6,568 nucleotides of DNA, taken from contig JAIENH010000012.1 of NCBI GenBank assembly GCA_019751475.1, forward strand, positions 1 through 6,568, read 5' to 3'. Positions 1-5,754 of this stretch are shown here, piece by piece (within the stretch, counting starts at the first letter, position 1; each line of letters opens with the position of its first letter). Both the position numbers and the translations under genes were made by a program. The stretch comes from Cyclobacteriaceae bacterium (lineage in GTDB: Bacteria > Bacteroidota > Bacteroidia > Cytophagales > Cyclobacteriaceae). The notes below the pieces were generated by a model that did not search any database, was not told where the DNA came from, and saw only the letters and a list, made by a program, of their open reading frames with translations.

Positions 1-3000
1 GATAATAACGACTATTGGGTGCCTTATTTACAGGAGTAGTTCGTATCGTCCCTGCATTCAGTAATGAAAGCGAGAATTCACCGGAATAGGGATTAGTAAT
101 CGTAGTAGTAAATCCTTGCTCTCCATCTAAAAGATCAGGCGCGTCAATTCTCTCGACAACATCACTTATCGGATTCACCAGCACTTCATCCCATCTGGCA
201 TTCTTGACAAAAGCTCTGGGAAGACTGCTAGCAGCACTGTAAAGTACCGTTTGAAAATTGCCCTGCCTGTCATGCGAAGTAAGCAGCCCGCCTTTTGAAT
301 CATATTCATCCATGTACTGAGCAGCTCTGTACCCATTAAAACTAAAAATGTTTGAACCATTAAAGTAAGCCTCCTGAAACCCTGAGCCACCGGAGTAAAT
401 CCACTTTTCGGAAGGTAGCACAGCACCCCCTACAGAGGCAAAATTCTTGTAGATGGTAATATCTGCCGATAATACTGTCTCATTTGATCCCTTAATTATT
501 GAATTAATGGTCTCTATTACTTCACCATGCCTTGAACTATCATTCAATGACTTAATAGCAAGACCGGCCGCTCCAGTTGGGGAAGGTACGCTGGCAAAAT
601 CGCGCGCGTATTTAAATCTTACCTTACGCGTTTCCCCTTTGCTATTCAACGAAGTAATGGATCTTGTCAAAAAATGAGCAGGATCATATTGATATGAGGA
701 CGATGCGCTTATCGAAGTTGTAGCCGTAAGGTTATCATATGTTGTAGTAGTCTCTACTGACACCACTTTTGATGCATTCGTTAATAATTCATAAACGCTG
801 TAGTAGCGATAAGGGGCATTCGTGCCAGCGCCAAATTCTACTCGAAGGGCCTTTATGGTTTGAGGCGTAGCGGGTAATCGCTGATAAGTGAAGGACTTTC
901 TGCTTACTTCCTTATTGGCTTCATCATAACGAATAACTCGTTGTAGCAGGCCACGCTCAAAATCAAAGTTGGTGCTTGGGGCAAATGGATAAGAATAAAA
1001 ATCATTCTGAAAGAGACCAGGACTAAGACAGAAGCTCCCCGTTGTTATTGACCTGCAATTAGTCTCATAGGGAGGTGGATCAACGGTATAGTATATTCGT
1101 GTAGTTACCCATTGGCATGGCGGGGGAATTCTTGGCGTTTCCGGATCTTGAGGTTCACAAACTTCATACGTTTGATCGTAAAATTCTTCGTACGGAGGCG
1201 GATCAACAATATCACAAATCTCATCTGTCTGATCTTGCATAATCCTAGCTATCCTGGAGTAGGATGCTTTCCAGTCACGCACCTGAGTCTCCTGAAAGGT
1301 TCCCGGAACAGAGTATTCAAATATTGATTTTCCCCGGCCAGCTTGTTTTTGCGTGACTCTCGAATACACAAGTCCTTGATCAGGAGCAAGATTTATGGGG
1401 CTTCGCAACGCCCCAAGTAAATAATTAGCATTTGAGTTATCAATTGCGTAGAATCCAAAAATTGGGGGATATAGGAGTTTTCCGCTTGATTGACCGTCTC
1501 CTCGTTTATATTCATAGAATGTAGTAATATCATTGGAGTGATCAGTATCTCCATCATCAATTCGTACAGTTTTTACTCGCACACCGCCACCTAAAAATGT
1601 CGCATTAGCAAGAGAATCATAATAATCTGCCGGTTCGTATGTAATCTCTGCAAGTCCACCTGAGGGATACGAAACTGTTCGGAGCGACCCATAATGAACC
1701 GTAGAAGAATTTACACTCCTGTCTGTGCCACTCGTTGCAACATATCCAGCATCACCAGGATGTGGAGCAATACGTAGACGCTTATTCCCCTGCGCGGATA
1801 GCTTTTGATAAAGCCTGGGAACCAATGAAGAGACTTGATCTGGTTTATCATTGAAATAATCCCACAAATCGCGAGCAAACTTATACTTAAAAGGAAGGTG
1901 AGTCGTCTTATTGCTGAAGTTAACATCGTAGTAGGTAAAACGATAAGCCGGAAAAGGAGTGCAATCCGATCCTGTTTCGCGGAACTCTCGAAGAAATGAC
2001 CGATACTGCGGCTCCTTCAACTCTTCCTCCGCGCCATTCACAGTTTGCGTAGGCGTTTTGATAGAATGTGGATTACCATCTGCGGCTACTTCCGGAAGAT
2101 CGTCTTCATTTCGGATGCGATCGTAAAAGAAATTAAAACTCTTACTTCCAGCCATATTAGGGCCCGCTACGCTTATTCCACCGATAACACCATAGGGGGT
2201 CCACCCTATATTTACCAAATATGTCATATCACGTATGGATGCAATAGGCACTACCGTGGGCTCTTCAACAATTGAATACATGGTGCTTATTACCGCACCC
2301 GGAGGGCGAATAATCTGCACATCCTTCGTCCATTTAGTAGATTGAGGAGTTCCGTAAGTAAAATCGATCGACTGATTCGTTGGGTCAATTATCTTTTTCA
2401 ACATCCATGTATAGTTAAACATCAACTTGTACGAATACATCCTGTACTCTCGTGTAAAGAACTCAGGAAAATCCAGAGAACCATCTATCGCAATTCGTGT
2501 AGTTGATAAAGGCAGATCAAAGACATACTTGACTCCATTATTTGTGGTTATTGTGAACGAGGCGATTTTCTTTGTAGCATCTCTTGTATAGTCAATTTTT
2601 ATGTCCTGATAGGGAATTAATCGCACGACTTTATTCTGATCAAAAACAAACTGACCACTTACACCAGGTGCGCTAAACGTAAATACATCGGGTTCTGTAT
2701 CAATGGTGGAACCATTTTGGTTATCATAAAAAGTGCTTAACGTATTAAAATCCGATAGCTCATCTGCACAACTTATCGAGTTTAAATTTGCTGAAGGGTT
2801 GAAGGCTTGTATTTGCTGTGCTGCAGGACCTGTTAACCAGCCTCTTCTAGAATCGGCAAGATCTTCCAGATCATCAGGAAGTCCTCTGACTTCTCTGGAA
2901 ATCTGACCACCTGCTGAAATATTCCAACCCATGCCCGCGTTTCCCTCTGACTCGGTAACTCGCAATCCTCCTCCATTGTAGGTCAGGGTTATCGGCACCG

Positions 3001-3142
3001 TTACAGAATTGTTTTTAAGTTGCCATAGAGGAAATGCAATCTGAGCTTTTCCAGTAAGCGGATCCACTGGCACATCTATCTGCGTATAAGCGGCTGTTGC
3101 GAAAGCTATCGCTAGAATGATGGTAAGTGTATAGTGCCTCAT
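1..3142 (-). CDS. Large secreted Rhs/YD-repeat-type protein, N-terminal 1047 residues (3' end outside window)
   Basis: An open frame of 1047 codons runs from the ATG at 3142-3140 off the left edge with no stop. Residues 1-20 look like a Sec signal peptide (MRHYT, then the hydrophobic stretch LTIILAIAFATAAY, probable cleavage before Q21). The mature start (VDPLTGKAQIAFPLW, residues 26-40; GGGLRV 57-62; GNAGMGW 67-73; ISREVRGLPDD 81-91) matches the N-terminal domain common in Bacteroidota RHS-repeat proteins. Residues 592-611 (VYSRVTQ...GKSIFEYS) and the later FERGLLQRV segment are also family-like. A YD-type repeat lies near residue 950. Such proteins are exported and build a large beta-rich shell, and in many bacteria they carry a variable C-terminal toxin; whether this one does cannot be seen. 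It follows the DUF6624 gene by 13 bases, so co-transcription is likely. A Cys/Pro-rich segment at 643-705 is unusual. Family call fairly sure; function unknown. Confidence 0.85.
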   Translation of the reverse strand, partial: MRHYTLTIILAIAFATAAYTQIDVPVDPLTGKAQIAFPLWQLKNNSVTVPITLTYNGGGLRVTESEGNAGMGWNISAGGQISREVRGLPDDLEDLADSRRGWLTGPAAQQIQAFNPSANLNSISCADELSDFNTLSTFYDNQNGSTIDTEPDVFTFSAPGVSGQFVFDQNKVVRLIPYQDIKIDYTRDATKKIASFTITTNNGVKYVFDLPLSTTRIAIDGSLDFPEFFTREYRMYSYKLMFNYTWMLKKIIDPTNQSIDFTYGTPQSTKWTKDVQIIRPPGAVISTMYSIVEEPTVVPIASIRDMTYLVNIGWTPYGVIGGISVAGPNMAGSKSFNFFYDRIRNEDDLPEVAADGNPHSIKTPTQTVNGAEEELKEPQYRSFLREFRETGSDCTPFPAYRFTYYDVNFSNKTTHLPFKYKFARDLWDYFNDKPDQVSSLVPRLYQKLSAQGNKRLRIAPHPGDAGYVATSGTDRSVNSSTVHYGSLRTVSYPSGGLAEITYEPADYYDSLANATFLGGGVRVKTVRIDDGDTDHSNDITTFYEYKRGDGQSSGKLLYPPIFGFYAIDNSNANYLLGALRSPINLAPDQGLVYSRVTQKQAGRGKSIFEYSVPGTFQETQVRDWKASYSRIARIMQDQTDEICDIVDPPPYEEFYDQTYEVCEPQDPETPRIPPPCQWVTTRIYYTVDPPPYETNCRSITTGSFCLSPGLFQNDFYSYPFAPSTNFDFERGLLQRVIRYDEANKEVSRKSFTYQRLPATPQTIKALRVEFGAGTNAPYRYYSVYELLTNASKVVSVETTTTYDNLTATTSISASSSYQYDPAHFLTRSITSLNSKGETRKVRFKYARDFASVPSPTGAAGLAIKSLNDSSRHGEVIETINSIIKGSNETVLSADITIYKNFASVGGAVLPSEKWIYSGGSGFQEAYFNGSNIFSFNGYRAAQYMDEYDSKGGLLTSHDRQGNFQTVLYSAASSLPRAFVKNARWDEVLVNPISDVVERIDAPDLLDGEQGFTTTITNPYSGEFSLSLLNAGTIRTTPVNKAPNSRYY
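239..304 (-). repeat. YD/Rhs-type repeat unit inside the large protein
   Basis: Residues 947-968 read YDSKGGLLTSHD, then RQGNFQTVLY. This fits the Rhs/YD pattern YDxxGxLxxxxDxxGNxxxxxY, with the paired aromatic residues, Gly and Asp in register. It is the clearest such repeat in the visible part and marks the start of the YD-repeat shell, which presumably continues past the left edge. Confidence 0.6.
1028..1216 (-). other. Cys/Pro-rich segment with duplicated VDPPPYE motif in the Rhs-type protein
   Basis: Residues 643-705 contain five cysteines (643, 662, 676, 696, 705); I count only two others in the 1047 visible residues. VDPPPYE occurs at residues 646-652 (bases 1187-1207) and again at 687-693 (1064-1084), with IPPPC (672-676) between them. 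The two heptapeptide-coding stretches differ at four positions, all third codon positions and all silent. The segment lies between two stretches that look family-typical (GKSIFEYS before, FERGLL after), so it may be an inserted loop or small disulfide-bonded module. No known domain is recognised. Confidence 0.6.
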
Positions 3143-3155
3143 TGGTAACAATTTT

Positions 3156-3788
3156 TTAGTTTTCAAATGTATAAGTTGCGGCATTCCAATGGATGTTCCA
3201 ACGGCTGACAAAATCGGCCAATGGCCCCAGGCCTAAAGCAGCCCTTCGCGCATCTACCTGGAAGGGAGCATCAATAGGAGCCAGTACATAAGCGTCAGAG
3301 CTTTTACTTTTTCGAATCTGGGTACCGTAAATTTGTTTGCCCGATTTTTCCAATGCCACACGGTCTTCCAGCATTGCAAGACTTGCGCCTCGTGCCTTGC
3401 CTTGACGCACAGCCTCTCGCATCATAGGGAGATATTGCTCTTGCGTAGCCAAATCTGCGTGTTGGATTACAAGCGATAGGGCAGCATTGCCCGCCTTACC
3501 TATCTGTGCTTCGCTCAGCCAACCATACTGATCCAAAATTCGGGTCACGGTTGCCAGGTTGCCAACATCCGATGATTTAATACGTGCCATCAGGTCTTTC
3601 ATTTGTGTTGAAGCCGCACCAAAATCTTTTGAGGTAGAGGTCATTTTCTGACGTTCCTCCTGATCAGCTGAGTACACTTGTTCCAGTTCCTTGCGAATTG
3701 AATTGAAGTCCTGAGCATTGACAACAGTACCCGTAAGAGTTGCTATGCTAATTGTCAGCAGAGTACGTTTAATAGAAATTGCAAACAT
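3156..3788 (-). CDS. Secreted DUF6624-type protein, function unknown
   Basis: This 210-residue protein starts with a probable signal peptide (residues 1-25, hydrophobic core LLTISIATLTGTVV, cleavage likely after VNA, before Q26), so it is exported to the periplasm or beyond. A charged helical stretch follows (27-72). The rest carries motifs I associate with DUF6624: YGWLSEAQIGKAGNAALSL and IQHAD (88-112), LPMMREAV (120-127), LAMLEDRV (137-144), KQIYGTQI (151-158) and VDARRAALGLGPLADFV (178-194). No enzymatic activity is established for the family as far as I know. The only nearby start, ATG at 3788, gives a proper signal peptide. It is the first gene of a probable two-gene unit with the Rhs-type gene 13 bases downstream. 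An immunity protein would normally lie downstream of the toxin, so that role is unlikely by position; a periplasmic helper or unrelated function is equally possible. Confidence 0.85.
   Translation of the reverse strand: MFAISIKRTLLTISIATLTGTVVNAQDFNSIRKELEQVYSADQEERQKMTSTSKDFGAASTQMKDLMARIKSSDVGNLATVTRILDQYGWLSEAQIGKAGNAALSLVIQHADLATQEQYLPMMREAVRQGKARGASLAMLEDRVALEKSGKQIYGTQIRKSKSSDAYVLAPIDAPFQVDARRAALGLGPLADFVSRWNIHWNAATYTFEN
3164..3171 (-). promoter_or_regulatory. Candidate internal -7 element for the Rhs-type gene
   Basis: On the minus strand this reads TACATTTG, an exact match to the Bacteroidota -7 consensus TAnnTTTG, lying 21 bases upstream of the Rhs-type ATG. Initiation a few bases downstream would give a leader of roughly 15 bases. 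It sits inside the last codons of the DUF6624 gene. The nearest TTG upstream is about 15 bases away, shorter than the usual -33 spacing, so this is only a candidate for independent transcription. Confidence 0.25.
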
Positions 3789-3876
3789 AAATCAAAGGGT
3801 TAAGTCACATGAAATTTAATCATAGATGGACTTTGCTCCAAAATCACAAAAAAAATTTCACTTCCACCCCCTTGGC

Positions 3877-3893
3877 ATAGGAGTAACTCCTAT
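3877..3893. promoter_or_regulatory. Perfect 8+1+8 inverted repeat, possible operator
   Basis: ATAGGAGT, a single A, then ACTCCTAT form a perfect 17-base dyad. The one-base centre is too tight for an RNA hairpin loop but suits a dimeric DNA-binding protein. It lies 88 bases upstream of the DUF6624 start, on the DUF6624-Rhs side of the divergent region. No regulator gene is in the window, so the role is inference. Confidence 0.35.
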
Positions 3894-4067
3894 TGCACTA
3901 TACAAAAACCCTCAATTCAGGCTAAAAACCAATATTTTTTTACCTAAAATCTGCTTTAGCAATCGTATTTCAATTCCAAAAGCCAATTTTAATCATGCTC
4001 AGGCGCCACCTATCTTCAACTGTGAATCTATTGTTTATTAAGTAAATCTCAATTACAAGAATTCATT

Positions 4068-4086
4068 GTGTACGGAAATCCGTCAC
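4068..4086. repeat. Inverted repeat GTG(T)ACGGA-AA-TCCGTCAC upstream of trhO
   Basis: ACGGA and TCCGT flank a two-base AA centre, and outside them GTG faces CAC with one unpaired T, giving eight matched pairs in 19 bases. It is about 70 bases ahead of the candidate trhO promoter element and could be an operator. A terminator role is unlikely: no T-run follows and no gene ends here. Confidence 0.35.
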
Positions 4087-4094
4087 CTTACTTG

Positions 4095-4108
4095 TCAGGT
4101 TTTCCTGA
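4095..4108. repeat. Small hairpin TCAGG-TTTT-CCTGA upstream of trhO
   Basis: A perfect five-base stem with a four-T loop begins nine bases after the previous inverted repeat. Two G-T wobble pairs and one T-A pair could extend it slightly. It lies upstream of the candidate trhO promoter, so it may be a protein-binding site rather than part of a leader RNA. It is short enough to be chance. Confidence 0.25.
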
Positions 4109-4153
4109 TGACTTCCTACCAATCGAGAAAACTAAACTAACCCCCATATTTCC

Positions 4154-4161
4154 TATTTTTG
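4154..4161 (+). promoter_or_regulatory. trhO: Candidate -7 promoter element of trhO
   Basis: TATTTTTG matches the Bacteroidota -7 consensus TAnnTTTG exactly and ends only four bases before the trhO ATG. Initiation at the usual distance would fall at or next to the start codon, giving a leaderless or near-leaderless message. No TTG is seen at the expected -33 distance. Close TTTG-to-ATG spacing of this kind is, in my experience, common in this phylum. Confidence 0.45.
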
Positions 4162-4165
4162 CAGC

Positions 4166-5221
4166 ATGAAGCGTCTGTACAACCAGGTTGACAAGCAAAT
4201 TTTGAAACAACGGCTGCACACGCAGCCACAAGATCGCACTACGCTCTCCTTTTATAAGTATCATCATATTGCCGATCCGGTCGCCTTTCGTGATTTTCTC
4301 TACCAACAGTGGATCGAAACGGACGTGATGGGTCGCGTGTACGTGGCCGAAGAAGGTATCAACGCGCAGATCAGCGTGCCAAACGCTCAGTTTGAATCAT
4401 TCAAGCAACTCCTCTACTCCGTCGATTTTTTAAACGGTATCCGACTCAACACCGCTATTGAAGATGATGGCAAATCATTTTTCAAATTGAAGATCCAGGT
4501 GAAGAAAAAAATAGTTGCCGATGGACTGAACGATAAAACCTTTGACGCATCTGACTCCGGCAAGGATCTGAACGCTAAAGAATTTAATGCACTGAGCGCA
4601 CAGCCCGGCACGGTGGTGGTGGATATGCGCAATCACTACGAAAGTGAAGTGGGCCATTTTAAAAATGCCATCCTCCCCGATGTCGATACGTTTCGTGAAG
4701 CGCTGCCAGTGGCTGAAAAATTATTGGAAGATAAAAAAGACAGCAACATCATCATGTATTGCACGGGTGGCATCCGCTGCGAAAAAGCCAGCGCGTGGAT
4801 GAAGCACCGAGGATTCAAAAATGTATTCCAACTGGAAGGCGGTATCATTGAGTATGCAAGACAGGTGAAATCACAAGGACTGGAAAATAAATTCGTAGGA
4901 AAGAACTTTGTATTTGACGAACGTCTGGGTGAACGTATCTCCGAAGAGATCATCAGCGTGTGCCATCAGTGCGGGCAGCCTTGCGACACGCATACCAACT
5001 GCCGAAACGAAGCATGCCACCTCTTGTTCATCCAGTGCGAGGAATGCGCCAAGAAATTTGACGGATGTTGCTCCAGCGAATGCAAAGAAATCGTGGCACT
5101 TGAACCGGCCATTCAAAAAGAGTTACGAAAAGGAAAAGCCCAGGGCCGCATGGTCTATAAAAAAGGACGCTCGGCCAACATTAAATTCAGAGCTGAGGCA
5201 ACGACTGCCCCTCACTCATGA
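4166..5221 (+). CDS. trhO: tRNA uridine(34) hydroxylase TrhO (rhodanese-fold)
   Basis: TrhO (formerly YceA) is a cytoplasmic enzyme that uses O2 to hydroxylate wobble uridine 34 to ho5U, the first step to cmo5U/mo5U-type modifications in tRNAs. This 351-residue product has nearly the length of the E. coli protein and aligns with it, as I recall it, almost end to end. The N-terminal domain contains TTLSFYKYHHIADP (25-38) and GRVYVAEEGINAQISVP (56-72). The rhodanese domain has VVDMRNHYESEVGHFKNA (151-168) and the active-site loop CTGGIRCEKAS (199-209) with catalytic Cys199. The family-typical Cys-rich tail follows: Cys 266, 269, 273, 279, 284, 291, 294, 301, 302, 306, possibly metal-binding. 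The ATG at 4166 matches the family's N-terminal length and sits just after a promoter-like element. Its stop overlaps the mogA start by four bases (ATGA), suggesting translational coupling. Confidence 0.95.
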   Translation: MKRLYNQVDKQILKQRLHTQPQDRTTLSFYKYHHIADPVAFRDFLYQQWIETDVMGRVYVAEEGINAQISVPNAQFESFKQLLYSVDFLNGIRLNTAIEDDGKSFFKLKIQVKKKIVADGLNDKTFDASDSGKDLNAKEFNALSAQPGTVVVDMRNHYESEVGHFKNAILPDVDTFREALPVAEKLLEDKKDSNIIMYCTGGIRCEKASAWMKHRGFKNVFQLEGGIIEYARQVKSQGLENKFVGKNFVFDERLGERISEEIISVCHQCGQPCDTHTNCRNEACHLLFIQCEECAKKFDGCCSSECKEIVALEPAIQKELRKGKAQGRMVYKKGRSANIKFRAEATTAPHS

Positions 5222-5745
5222 TCCGCATCGGCATCATCAACGTGAGTGACCGCGCCAGTCAGGGTGTGTATGAAGATCTTCCCGGCAAGGCTATCGTGGC
5301 AACATTAAACGAATACCTATTAAGCACGTGGGAAAAAGTGTATGCTGTGATACCCGATGAGCAGGACTTGATCGAAAAAACTCTCATCGATATGGCCGAC
5401 AATAAAGGCTGCTGCCTGATCATCACCTCGGGGGGTACAGGCCCCGCCAAGCGGGATGTGACCCCCGAAGCCACCGAAGCGGTATGCAATAAAATGATGC
5501 CCGGCTTTGGCGAGCGGATGCGAACCGAAAGCCTTAAATACATGCCTACGGCCATTCTTTCGAGGCAAACTGCCGGAATACGGGGCAAAACCCTGATCGT
5601 AAACCTGCCTGGAAAACCCAAGTCCATCCGGCAGTGTTTAGACGCAATTTTTCCGGCAATACCTTATTGCTTAGATTTGCTGGGTGGGCCCTATTTGGAA
5701 TGCAACGAATTGGTGATGAAAGCGTTCCGTCCGGCCTCTCAATAA
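5218..5745 (+). CDS. mogA: Molybdopterin adenylyltransferase MogA
   Basis: MogA activates molybdopterin by attaching AMP from ATP; MoeA then uses the adenylate to insert molybdate, completing the molybdenum cofactor in the cytoplasm. The 175-residue product shows the family motifs in order: SDRASQG (10-16), IPDEQ (45-49), TSGGTGPAKRDVTPEAT (70-86), MPGFGERMR (94-102), TAILSRQ (111-117) and NLPGKPKSI (129-137). Asp47 and Asp80 correspond to the Asp49 and Asp82 described as important in E. coli MogA. It is closer to MogA than to MoaB because of the PTAILSRQ and PYCLDLLGGPY stretches. It is about 20 residues shorter than E. coli MogA, mostly through a loop missing around 141-143. The ATG overlaps the trhO stop, so expression probably depends on trhO translation. 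No other cofactor-synthesis gene is in the window. Confidence 0.93.
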   Translation: MIRIGIINVSDRASQGVYEDLPGKAIVATLNEYLLSTWEKVYAVIPDEQDLIEKTLIDMADNKGCCLIITSGGTGPAKRDVTPEATEAVCNKMMPGFGERMRTESLKYMPTAILSRQTAGIRGKTLIVNLPGKPKSIRQCLDAIFPAIPYCLDLLGGPYLECNELVMKAFRPASQ

Positions 5746-5754
5746 AATAGCTGC

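Larger units (their letters stand above)
3789..4165. other. Divergent intergenic region (377 bases) without a convincing gene
   Basis: This AT-rich stretch separates the minus-strand DUF6624-Rhs unit from the plus-strand trhO unit, so both sets of promoters should be here. It contains three inverted repeats (3877-3893, 4068-4086, 4095-4108) and a candidate trhO promoter element at 4154-4161. I found no exact TAnnTTTG in it on the minus strand; the only minus-strand match nearby overlaps the DUF6624 start codon. A 71-codon plus-strand open frame (3826-4041) looks accidental. No tRNA or recognisable small RNA is seen. Confidence 0.7.

Noticed and set aside
453..2275. Several plus-strand and off-frame open frames of 70-80 codons across the Rhs-type gene.
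   Set aside because: They are shadows of one continuous minus-strand frame of 1047 codons that shows family motifs throughout.
3156..3788. DUF6624 protein considered as an immunity protein for an Rhs toxin.
   Set aside because: Immunity genes lie directly downstream of the toxin tip; this gene is upstream of the N-terminus, and no toxin domain is visible.
3782..3789. TATGTTTG on the minus strand, matching TAnnTTTG, at the DUF6624 start codon.
   Set aside because: It contains the ATG itself, so transcription would begin inside the coding region, with no alternative in-frame start that keeps the signal peptide.
3826..4041. A 71-codon plus-strand open frame in the divergent intergenic region.
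   Set aside because: The product is a basic, low-complexity string with no recognisable motif, lies in AT-rich DNA and overlaps a likely operator dyad. No promoter or start context supports it.
4068..4108. Paired inverted repeats considered as a bidirectional terminator.
   Set aside because: The flanking genes diverge, so no transcript should end here, and neither stem is followed by the T-run of an intrinsic terminator.
4088..5627. Minus-strand and alternate-frame open frames over trhO and mogA, up to 122 codons.
   Set aside because: They overlap two confidently identified enzymes over their full lengths and show no motifs of their own.
5672..5679. TAGATTTG on the plus strand inside mogA, a possible -7 element for the M23 gene.
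   Set aside because: It encodes part of the conserved PYCLDLLGG stretch, has no TTG at the expected -33 distance, and the tight operon makes a separate promoter unnecessary.
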